Part shown: one piece after another, positions 1 to 5,783 of the stretch
How positions within the stretch are numbered: position 1 is the first letter of the stretch
Layout of the letters: every line of letters begins with the position of its first letter
Translations under genes and position numbers: made by a program
NCBI GenBank assembly: GCA_017998575.1
Contig: JAGOCV010000260.1
Location: 1-5,839 of the forward strand
DNA from: Burkholderiaceae bacterium
Lineage (GTDB): Bacteria > Pseudomonadota > Gammaproteobacteria > Burkholderiales > Burkholderiaceae
Length of the DNA stretch: 5,839 bases
Direction: 5' to 3'
The notes under the pieces: generated by a model
Databases searched by the model: none
Told to the model about the DNA's origin: nothing
The model's input: only the letters and a program-made list of their open reading frames with translations

Positions 1-394
1 GGTACGTGCCGAACGGAGCCACCGCCAGCGCCGCCGGATAGTTGCCCCACTGCAGCGCCTGCGGCAGCACCCCCGCGGCCGGGTCGAAGATCTCGGCCCG
101 CGTCTTGAACGAGGTGAGCAGCATCCACGCCAGCGGGCTGAGCCACAGCAGCACCGCCGGCACCAGCAGCCACTGCATCCAGCGCGATCGGCCGAAGAGC
201 CTTTTCATCGCCGGGCCGCCCCAAGATGAAAAGCCTCCCCCTCGGGGGGCATGGGGGTCCTCGTTCATCGCCGGGCCGCCCCAAGATGAAAAGCTACCTC
301 CTCGGGGGGCATGGGGGTCCTCGTTCATCGCCGGGCCGCCCCAAGATGAAAAGCTTCCCCCTCGGGCGGCATGAGCGTCATCGTTCTTCAGCAT
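1..394 (-). CDS. CUT1 ABC transporter permease, UgpE/MalG-like (partial, C-terminus off the left edge)
   Basis: This is the second inner-membrane permease of the importer; only its N-terminal part is present. From the ATG at 208 the protein starts MKRLFGRSRW, followed by a hydrophobic first membrane segment (about residues 11-32 of the short form) and then LTSFKTRAEIF, a typical start of MalG/UgpE permeases. The EAA loop lies outside the window. The start is uncertain. The frame stays open upstream to an ATG at 394, 5 nt after the stop of the preceding permease gene, which would fit translational coupling. That start adds 62 residues made of three 20-residue repeats encoded by the 60-bp DNA repeat. 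The ATG at 208 gives the usual family N-terminus, but it has no clear Shine-Dalgarno sequence and lies in a possible stem. Family identity is likely; the true start is open, and the long form is given here because it is coupled. Confidence 0.72.
   Translation of the reverse strand, partial: MLKNDDAHAARGGSFSSWGGPAMNEDPHAPRGGSFSSWGGPAMNEDPHAPRGGGFSSWGGPAMKRLFGRSRWMQWLLVPAVLLWLSPLAWMLLTSFKTRAEIFDPAAGVLPQALQWGNYPAALAVAPFGTY
205..384. repeat. Three tandem 60-bp GC-rich palindromic repeats
   Basis: There are exactly three units of 60 bp, at 205-264, 265-324 and 325-384. Units 1 and 2 differ at about three positions and units 1 and 3 at about five; unit 3 is the most diverged at its right end. Each unit holds an inverted pair, TTCATC and GATGAA, around a GCCGGGCCGCCCC core, followed by a C-run/G-run hairpin (CCCCC TC GGGGG in unit 1). 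The pair is 9 bp long in unit 1 (201-209 with 225-233). The unit resembles the short GC-rich intergenic repeats I associate with Comamonadaceae genomes; that link is from memory. A 60-bp length is 20 codons, so every copy keeps frame. On the minus strand it encodes MNEDPHAPRGGSFSSWGGPA in frame with the downstream permease. Confidence 0.93.
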
Positions 395-399
395 GGTGG

Positions 400-1344
400 T
401 CAGCGCCCCAGGTAGTGCACGCGCCGACCCAGCGTGAGGGCGACGATGCCGATCAGCACGCCCACGACCAGCAGCAGGATGGTGGCGATCGCCGAGGCGG
501 TGCCGATGTCCTGGAACTGGAAGGCGTTCTGGTAGATGTAGAAGGTGAGAACGTTGGTCGCATCGGCCGGGCCGCCCTGCGTCATCACGAACACGTAGTC
601 GAAGATCTGGTAGGAGTGCAGCACGCCGATCACCACCACGAAGTACAGCGTGGGCGAGATCAACGGCACCGTGATGTGCACCAGCTGGCGCAAGCCCGAG
701 ACGCCGTCGAGGCGTGCGGCCTCGTACAGGTCGCGCGGCACCAGCTGCAGCGCGGCCAGCAGGATGAGCATGAAGTAGCCGGCGTACTTCCAGATGCTCA
801 TGAAGATGATGGCCGGCAGTGCCCAGGTGCTGTCGTACAGCCATTCCAGCTTGGGCAGGCCCAGCCAGTTCATCAGCCCGTTGATGGGCCCGTAGCCCGG
901 CGCATACAGGAACACCCACACCATGCCGGCGGCCACGGACGGCACCATCACCGGGTAGAAGAAGGTCGAGCGGTAGAGCGCCGTGCCGCGCAGCTTGCGG
1001 TCCAGCGCCACCGCCAGCAACAGCGCCAGGCCGATGGAAGACGGCACGGTGATCACCATGTAGAGCACGGTGTTGCGCAGCGACTTCCAGAACAGCTCGT
1101 CGTGCCACAGGCGCAGGTAGTTGTCCCAGCCGATGAAGAAAATCTCGGACGAGCCGAGCTGCACGTCGAAGAACCCATAGGCCAGCGAACGCGCGATGGG
1201 CCAGTAGGTGAAGGCCGCCAGGAACACCAGCGACGGCGCGAGCATCACCAGGGCAGTGAGGGCCTCGCGCCGCCGCTGGCTGCTCACCGTGCGGTCGGGC
1301 ACGGCGCGTGCGGCCATCCGGGAATCAGCCAGCGTGGTCGTCAT
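400..1344 (-). CDS. CUT1 ABC transporter permease, UgpA/MalF-like
   Basis: This 314-residue inner-membrane permease would form half of the translocation channel of a sugar or glycerophosphodiester importer. About six membrane segments are visible, near residues 29-50, 90-113, 125-147, 176-200, 231-254 and 284-306. The cytoplasmic EAA loop that docks on the ATPase is clear at about 208-231 (EAARLDG, then HITVPLISP). The stretch TQGGPADATNVLTFYIYQNA (255-274) is typical of the UgpA/MalF group. The ATG at 1344 was chosen because it gives the normal N-terminus, MTTTLADSRM, and lies 4 nt after the stop of the binding-protein gene. The frame is open further upstream to 1509, but that part overlaps the binding-protein gene and looks non-coding. 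No good Shine-Dalgarno sequence is visible, so translational coupling is likely. Substrate cannot be read from the permease itself. Confidence 0.93.
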   Translation of the reverse strand: MTTTLADSRMAARAVPDRTVSSQRRREALTALVMLAPSLVFLAAFTYWPIARSLAYGFFDVQLGSSEIFFIGWDNYLRLWHDELFWKSLRNTVLYMVITVPSSIGLALLLAVALDRKLRGTALYRSTFFYPVMVPSVAAGMVWVFLYAPGYGPINGLMNWLGLPKLEWLYDSTWALPAIIFMSIWKYAGYFMLILLAALQLVPRDLYEAARLDGVSGLRQLVHITVPLISPTLYFVVVIGVLHSYQIFDYVFVMTQGGPADATNVLTFYIYQNAFQFQDIGTASAIATILLLVVGVLIGIVALTLGRRVHYLGR

Positions 1345-1348
1345 GGGC

Positions 1349-2650
1349 TCAGCCGCGGCGGCGCGAGACGCGCTGGATTTCGAGATTGGCCTTGGCGGTG
1401 GCTTCGCGCAGCGCGGCGTCGGGCTTGATCTCGCCGGCCAGCGAGCGGTCGATGGCGCTTTGCAGGAACGAGCGCACCTTGTGGTAGCCCGGCACCTGCA
1501 GGAAGGCACCGGCGACTTCGGCCGTCACGAACGCGGCGCGCGATTCCGGCACCTTGGCCACGTGGGCCTTGAGCACCGGCGTCTCCCACGACGACTTGCG
1601 CGCGGCCAGGTAGCCGGTGTCAACGCACCACTGCGCCTGGTTGGCGGTGTTGGTCATCCAGCGCGCGAATGTCCAGGCGGCGCGCTTGTGCGCGTCGGGC
1701 TGCTTCTTCGCGATGAGGATGGGGCCTCCGCCCATGGTCGAGCCCAGTTGCTTGCCGCGCGGCATGGGCACCACGCCGACCGGGAACGAGGACGACTTGA
1801 GGATGTTGGTCATCGAGCCGGTGGAGTGGTAGAGCATGGCGGTGCGGCCGGCCATGAAATCGTTGGCCGAGCTCTCCCAGGTGGAAGCGGCCGGCATCAG
1901 CCTGGCCTGGGCCATGCGCACCCAGAACTCCATCGCGTCCAGGCTCTCGGGCGCGTCGAACATCACCTTTTCCTTGTTCCAGAACACCAGGCCGTTCTGG
2001 CGCACGAAGCTCTCGAAGATCCAGTCGTGCCAGCCACCGCCGATGGTCAGGCCCCACTGCGAGACGGTGTCGCCCTGGCGGACGGTGAGGGCCCTGGCGG
2101 CGGCTTCCAGTTCGGGCCAGGTGGTCGGCGGCCGGGCGCCGGCTTTCTCGAAGGCGGCCTTGTTGTAGTACAGCACCGGCGTGCTGCACTGGAACGGCAG
2201 GCCGTAGAGCTTGTTGTCGGAAATGCAGGTGCCCAGGAAGCCGGGCAGGAAGTCCTGATAGATGTCGTCGGCGCGGGCCAGTGCGGTCACGTCTTCCAGC
2301 GCATCCATGCCCAGGAAGGTGGTGAGCATGGAATTGATGGGCAGCCACGAGGCCGGCGGATCGCCCACGCCCAGCGCGGTCATCACCTTCTGTTCGGTGT
2401 TGTCGTAGCTGCCGGCGTAGATGGCCTCGACCTGGATGTTGGCGTGCGCGGCGTTGAAACCCGCAATCATGGTGCTGACCAGGCGGTTGATGTCGCCGGA
2501 TACGCCGACCGGATACATGAAGGCCAGCTTGACCTGCTGCTGGCCCGAGGCGAACAGCGGCATGCCGCCGAACATGGCAGCGGCCGAGACACTGGCACTG
2601 CGCTGGAGGAACTGGCGGCGGGGCGTGGGCGTGGAAGCGGAACGGGACAT
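1349..2650 (-). CDS. ABC transporter substrate-binding protein, UgpB-like, with Tat-type signal
   Basis: This 433-residue periplasmic binding protein belongs to the extracellular solute-binding family 1 and is the first gene of the leftward operon. The N-terminus MSRSASTPTPRRQFLQ has a twin-arginine-type motif (RRQFL at 11-15), then an Ala/Ser-rich hydrophobic stretch to about residue 36. The body resembles E. coli UgpB as I remember it: GSYDN at 81-84, LPFQCSTPVLYYNKAAFEKA at 151-170, STGS at 276-279, GGGP near 307-310, DTGYL at 344-348 and a late Arg at 393. Positions equivalent to UgpB ligand residues Tyr65, Tyr346 and Arg397 seem kept (Tyr82, Tyr347, Arg393). Ungapped alignment from Tyr82 puts Asn106 where UgpB has Glu89. 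The ligand is therefore probably a glycerophospho compound but not certainly glycerol-3-phosphate, and a sugar cannot be excluded. The start at 2650 has a strong AGGAG site; the in-frame extension to 2746 runs into the AT-rich promoter region. Confidence 0.93.
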   Translation of the reverse strand: MSRSASTPTPRRQFLQRSASVSAAAMFGGMPLFASGQQQVKLAFMYPVGVSGDINRLVSTMIAGFNAAHANIQVEAIYAGSYDNTEQKVMTALGVGDPPASWLPINSMLTTFLGMDALEDVTALARADDIYQDFLPGFLGTCISDNKLYGLPFQCSTPVLYYNKAAFEKAGARPPTTWPELEAAARALTVRQGDTVSQWGLTIGGGWHDWIFESFVRQNGLVFWNKEKVMFDAPESLDAMEFWVRMAQARLMPAASTWESSANDFMAGRTAMLYHSTGSMTNILKSSSFPVGVVPMPRGKQLGSTMGGGPILIAKKQPDAHKRAAWTFARWMTNTANQAQWCVDTGYLAARKSSWETPVLKAHVAKVPESRAAFVTAEVAGAFLQVPGYHKVRSFLQSAIDRSLAGEIKPDAALREATAKANLEIQRVSRRRG

Positions 2651-2657
2651 GTCGAGG

Positions 2658-2662
2658 CTCCT
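2658..2662 (-). promoter_or_regulatory. Ribosome binding site of the substrate-binding protein gene
   Basis: AGGAG on the minus strand lies 7 nt before the ATG at 2650. This fixes the start against a longer reading that would begin at 2746. It is the clearest Shine-Dalgarno sequence of the leftward operon. Confidence 0.85.
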
Positions 2663-2717
2663 AAGAACAAGGGACGAAGAAATGTTTGCAGGACAGCAGA
2701 CGTGCCGAATGCTGCAT

Positions 2718-2790
2718 TTCCCACATGACAACCATATGAATTCCACACATGCAATTCTTGTTCCACATTATTTTTTGGATTCATGTGGAT
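2718..2790. promoter_or_regulatory. Putative operator array: four phased TTCCACAT-like motifs
   Basis: Three motifs read on the plus strand: TTCCCACAT (2718-2726), TTCCACACAT (2741-2750) and TTCCACAT (2761-2768). A fourth is inverted, ATGTGGAT (2783-2790). Start-to-start distances are 23, 20 and 22 bp, near two helical turns each. The last two form an exact 7-bp inverted repeat, TCCACAT and ATGTGGA, whose arms are offset by 21 bp. This arrangement suits a dimeric or oligomeric regulator acting on both divergent operons. The regulator is not in the window and its family cannot be named from the motif. The sites were found by eye, so chance similarity in AT-rich DNA remains possible. Confidence 0.5.
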
Positions 2791-2812
2791 TTAAAGATTA
2801 AACTGCCACGCC

Positions 2813-3628
2813 ATGACCCCGCCGCTCCTGATCGCCCAGCTGTCCGACAGCCACGTCGGCATGGCGCTCGACGTGCTGGAAGGCCGCATCGACACGCTGG
2901 CCGCCCTGCACCGGGCCATAGCGCATGTGGCGTGCCTGGATCCCCTGCCCGATCTCGTGCTGTTCACCGGCGACCTCGCCGAACGCGGCCATACCGCTGA
3001 ATACGAGGCCATCGCCCAGGCGCTGGCGTCGCTGCCGATGCCCGTGTACGCCGTCCCCGGCAACCATGACCACCCCAGCGTGGCGCGCGATGCCCTGCCT
3101 GCGTGCATGCCGGTGGATGCGGACGCACCAGCACAGACCTGCTGCTTTCACGTGCAGCACGGGGGACTGCACCTGATTGCGCTGGATACGGTGGTGCCCG
3201 GCCGCCCGCACGGTGCGCTGGCCGCGCCGCAACTCGACTGGCTCGCCAGGACGCTCGCCCGATGCGAGGGCCAGCCGGCCCTGCTGTTCATGCACCACCC
3301 TCCCTTGCCCACCGGGATCGAGGCCATGGACGTCTGCAGCCTGCTGCACGGCGGCGACCGGCTGGCCGCGCTCGTGCGCCGCCACGGCCAGGTGCAAGGC
3401 CTGCTGTGCGGCCATCTGCACCGGCCGGTGCAGATGAGCTTCGGCGGCGCACCGCTGCACGTCGCCCCGTCCGTCGCGCACCAGATCGCGCTGGACCTGC
3501 GGCCTTCGGCGCCGCTGCGCGCGCGCATGGAGCCGCCCAAAATCTCGCTTCACCGCTGGACGCCGGCACTGGGGCTGTGTACACATACCAGCTACGTCGG
3601 TGACTTCGGAGAAGGGGTACCCCTGTGA
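2813..3628 (+). CDS. GpdQ-like metallophosphodiesterase (probable glycerophosphodiesterase)
   Basis: This 271-residue protein belongs to the calcineurin-like class III phosphodiesterases, which hydrolyse phosphodiesters at a binuclear metal centre. All metal motifs are present in order: SDSH (Asp12, His14), TGD (Asp54), GNHD (Asn84, His85), MHHPP (His161) and GHLH (His201, His203). They parallel Asp8, His10, Asp50, Asn80, His156, His195 and His197 of Enterobacter GpdQ, which releases glycerol-3-phosphate from glycerophosphoethanolamine. The segment MHHPPLPTGIEAMD is also GpdQ-like, and length is close to GpdQ's 274 residues. No signal peptide is seen, so it is cytoplasmic. The ATG at 2813 lacks a good Shine-Dalgarno sequence, but the next Met (2861) would remove the first metal motif. 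Its stop overlaps the eutB start, which ties it to ethanolamine use. A CpdA-type cyclic-nucleotide phosphodiesterase is the main alternative. Confidence 0.9.
   Translation: MTPPLLIAQLSDSHVGMALDVLEGRIDTLAALHRAIAHVACLDPLPDLVLFTGDLAERGHTAEYEAIAQALASLPMPVYAVPGNHDHPSVARDALPACMPVDADAPAQTCCFHVQHGGLHLIALDTVVPGRPHGALAAPQLDWLARTLARCEGQPALLFMHHPPLPTGIEAMDVCSLLHGGDRLAALVRRHGQVQGLLCGHLHRPVQMSFGGAPLHVAPSVAHQIALDLRPSAPLRARMEPPKISLHRWTPALGLCTHTSYVGDFGEGVPL
3608..3617 (+). promoter_or_regulatory. Ribosome binding site of eutB
   Basis: The purine run GGAGAAGGGG ends 10 nt before the ATG at 3628 and lies inside the last codons of the phosphodiesterase gene. It also serves an in-frame GTG at 3625; the ATG is preferred because it forms a TGATG stop/start overlap. 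Confidence 0.6.
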
Positions 3629-5016
3629 TGCAAGCCCAAAGCGGAGGCGAGCGGCATCGCTTCCAGGATCTGCGCGAACTGCTGGCCTGCGCGTCGCCCG
3701 CGCGCTCGGGCGACGAGCTCGCGGGCCTGGCCGCCAGCAGCCAGCAGCGCCGCGTGGCCGCGCGCGAGGCGCTGGCCGCGTTGCCGCTCAGGCACTTCCT
3801 GCAGGAAGCCGTCGTGCCCTACGAGACTGACGAGGTCACGCGGCTGATCATCGACAGCCACGACGCGGCCGCATTCGCGCCGGTGGCGCACCTCACCGTG
3901 GGCGACTTCCGCGACTGGCTGCTGTCCGATGCCGCCGACACCGCCGCCCTGCAGGCGCTGGCGCCGGGGCTCACGCCCGAGATGGTGGCGGCGGTGAGCA
4001 AGCTCATGCGCAACCAGGATCTCATCCTGGTGGCCAGCCACTGCGAGGTGGTCACGCGCTTTCGCAACACGCTGGGCCTGAAAGGCCACCTGGCCGTGCG
4101 GCTGCAGCCCAACCATCCTTCCGACGATCCCGCCGGCATCCTGGCCAGCGTGCTCGACGGGCTGATGTATGGCGCGGGCGATGCGTGCATCGGCGTCAAT
4201 CCGGTGAGCGACAGCGTGCCCGATCTGGTGCGCCTGCTGCACCTGTTCGACGACATCGTGCACCGCCATGCGGTGCCCACGCAATGTTGCGTGCTCACGC
4301 ACATCACCAACACCATGCAGGCGCTCGGCCATGGCGCGCCGGTGGACCTCGTGTTCCAGAGCATCGCCGGCACCGAGGCCGCCAACCGGAGCTTCGGCAT
4401 CGACCTGGCCCTGCTCGACGACGTGCACGCCGCCGCGCGCGAACTGCGCCGCGGCACCGTGGGCGACAACCTCATGTACTTCGAAACCGGCCAGGGCAGC
4501 GCGCTGTCTGCCGGCGCGCACCATGGCGTGGACCAGCAGACGCTTGAAGCACGGGCCTATGCGGTCGCGCGGCGCCACCGTCCGCTGCTGGTCAACACGG
4601 TCGTCGGCTTCATCGGCCCGGAATACCTCTACGACGGCCGGCAGATCATCCGCGCCGGCCTGGAAGACCATTTCTGCGGCAAGCTGCTGGGCCTGCCGAT
4701 GGGCTGCGACATCTGCTACACGAACCATGCCGAGGCCGACCAGGACGACATGGACAACCTGCTGGTGCTGCTGTCCAGCGCCGGCCTGAACTTCATGATG
4801 GGCGTGCCCGGCGCGGACGACGTGATGCTTAACTACCAGAGCACGTCGTTCCACGATGCGCTCTTCGTGCGCCGCCTGCACGGCAAGCGCCGCGCGCCCG
4901 AGTTCGAGGCCTGGCTGCAGGCGCAGGGTCTGGTCGACGCCGACGGCGCCCTGCGCGCGCCACGCGACGTGCCGGCGCTGGCGCGCCGCTTCAGCCCCTT
5001 GCTGGAGTCCGCATGA
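3628..5016 (+). CDS. eutB: Ethanolamine ammonia-lyase, large subunit EutB
   Basis: EutB is the catalytic large subunit of adenosylcobalamin-dependent ethanolamine ammonia-lyase, which converts ethanolamine to acetaldehyde and ammonia. The protein has 462 residues, close to the 453 of E. coli EutB, and looks intact. The substrate-pocket residues known from the E. coli enzyme are all found at nearly the same numbers: Arg158 and Gln160 in VRLQPNHPSDD, Asn191 in GVNPVSD, Glu286 in YFETGQGSALSAG, Phe328 in VVGFIGPEYLYDG, Asp361 in GCDICYTNHAEAD and Met391 in FMMGVPGADD. The ATG at 3628 overlaps the phosphodiesterase stop as TGATG; a GTG one codon earlier is an alternative. The gene ends in an ATGA overlap with eutC, fitting equal production of the two subunits. 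No shell-protein gene is nearby, so the enzyme probably acts free in the cytoplasm. Function is very likely as stated. Confidence 0.98.
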   Translation: MQAQSGGERHRFQDLRELLACASPARSGDELAGLAASSQQRRVAAREALAALPLRHFLQEAVVPYETDEVTRLIIDSHDAAAFAPVAHLTVGDFRDWLLSDAADTAALQALAPGLTPEMVAAVSKLMRNQDLILVASHCEVVTRFRNTLGLKGHLAVRLQPNHPSDDPAGILASVLDGLMYGAGDACIGVNPVSDSVPDLVRLLHLFDDIVHRHAVPTQCCVLTHITNTMQALGHGAPVDLVFQSIAGTEAANRSFGIDLALLDDVHAAARELRRGTVGDNLMYFETGQGSALSAGAHHGVDQQTLEARAYAVARRHRPLLVNTVVGFIGPEYLYDGRQIIRAGLEDHFCGKLLGLPMGCDICYTNHAEADQDDMDNLLVLLSSAGLNFMMGVPGADDVMLNYQSTSFHDALFVRRLHGKRRAPEFEAWLQAQGLVDADGALRAPRDVPALARRFSPLLESA

Positions 5017-5783
5017 ACGCCCCCGTCGACGCCGATCCGTGGGCGCCGCTGCGGCGCCACACGCCGGCCCGCATCGCACTCGGCCGCAGCGGCACCAGCC
5101 TGCCCACGCACGAGTTGCTGCGCTTCGCCGCTGCGCATGCGCGCGCACGCGACGCCGTGCACGTGCCGCTGGACGTGCCGGCGCTGCTGGCCGGGCTGCA
5201 GGCCGAGGGCCAGCCCGTGATGTGCGTGCACAGCCGCGCGCAGTCGCGGCAGGACTACCTGCGCCGGCCCGACCATGGCCGTGCGCTGGACGAGCCCAGC
5301 CGGCAGATGCTGTGCGAGCTGCCGCGTGCGCGCGTGGATCTGGCCGTCGTCATCGGCGACGGCCTGTCGGCGCTGGCCGTGCAGTCGCATGCGGCGGCCG
5401 TGCTTCAGTCGCTGCGCCGGGCGCTGGCGCCGCGCGCCGGAGAACCCCCGCTTGCCTGGGGGCCCACGGTTGTGGCCACGCAGGCCCGCGTGGCCCTGGC
5501 GGATGAGATCGGCGCCGCGCTCGGCGCGCGCCTGGTGCTGATCCTGCTGGGCGAGCGACCCGGCCTCAGCGCGGCCGACAGCCTGGGCGCCTACCTCACG
5601 CACGCGCCGCGCGTGGGCCGCACCGATGCCGAGCGCAACTGCGTCAGCAACATCCGCGGCGAAGGCCTGCCGCCCGAGGCCGCAGGACGCCGTCTCGCCT
5701 GGCTGGTGCGGGAATCACTGCGCCTGGGCCTCTCGGGCATCGGGCTCAAGGACCACAGCGCCATCGACAAGCTTTCCTCATGA
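5013..5783 (+). CDS. eutC: Ethanolamine ammonia-lyase, small subunit EutC
   Basis: EutC is the small subunit that completes the ethanolamine ammonia-lyase and helps bind adenosylcobalamin. The 256-residue product is shorter than E. coli EutC (about 295), mainly through a shorter N-terminus. Family motifs run in order: ARIALGRSGTSLPTHELL (19-36), SRQDYLRRPDHGR (78-90), VVIGDGLSA (112-120), LLGERPGLSAADSLGAYLT (178-196) and RNCVSNIR (208-215). The start at 5013 overlaps the eutB stop by 4 nt (ATGA) and has GGAG at 5004-5007, 5 nt upstream. The C-terminus is complete and overlaps the next start by another ATGA. No key segment appears to be missing. The reading is secure from sequence and from its position after eutB. 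Confidence 0.97.
   Translation: MNAPVDADPWAPLRRHTPARIALGRSGTSLPTHELLRFAAAHARARDAVHVPLDVPALLAGLQAEGQPVMCVHSRAQSRQDYLRRPDHGRALDEPSRQMLCELPRARVDLAVVIGDGLSALAVQSHAAAVLQSLRRALAPRAGEPPLAWGPTVVATQARVALADEIGAALGARLVLILLGERPGLSAADSLGAYLTHAPRVGRTDAERNCVSNIRGEGLPPEAAGRRLAWLVRESLRLGLSGIGLKDHSAIDKLSS

Larger units (their letters stand above)
2651..2812. promoter_or_regulatory. Divergent intergenic control region
   Basis: This 162-bp gap separates the leftward importer operon from the rightward phosphodiesterase-eutBC operon and must hold both promoters unless transcription enters from elsewhere. From about 2725 to 2802 it is strikingly AT-rich against the surrounding high-GC DNA. Weak promoter-like elements can be picked out, such as TTGTCA on the minus strand (2726-2731) and TTGGAT on the plus strand (2775-2780) with AT-rich GATTAA at 2796-2801. 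None has a convincing partner at the right spacing, so no start point is proposed. No terminator or riboswitch fold was recognised. Confidence 0.7.

Noticed and set aside
205..384. CRISPR array
   Set aside because: The three copies are directly adjacent 60-bp units with no unique spacers, and no cas genes are present.
42..1428. Plus-strand open frames across the repeats and the first permease gene (42-374 and 226-1428)
   Set aside because: They arise because a 60-bp repeat without stops keeps frames open, and continue as a shadow of the permease. The translations are low-complexity with no family resemblance.
1208..2728. A 506-codon open frame on the plus strand opposite the binding protein
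   Set aside because: It lies antisense to a well-recognised binding protein and has a composition typical of GC-rich shadow frames.
2762..2789. Rho-independent terminator at the T-run 2771-2776
   Set aside because: The T-run lies inside the loop of the 7-bp TCCACAT/ATGTGGA inverted repeat rather than after a GC-rich stem, and it sits between divergent starts where no transcript needs to end.
2651..2812. Cobalamin riboswitch upstream of the B12-dependent enzyme operon
   Set aside because: The gap is too short and AT-rich, and no B12-box-like sequence or matching fold was seen.
3614..3623. Perfect palindrome GGGGTACCCC just before the eutB start
   Set aside because: It could hide part of the ribosome binding site, but the stem would be only three to four pairs with a tiny loop, and it falls within codons of the phosphodiesterase gene. 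Chance in GC-rich DNA is the simpler reading.
3592..5148. A 518-codon open frame on the minus strand opposite eutB
   Set aside because: It is a mirror of the high-GC eutB codon pattern, with a His/Gln/Arg-rich low-complexity translation and no recognisable domain. EutB on the other strand is unambiguous.
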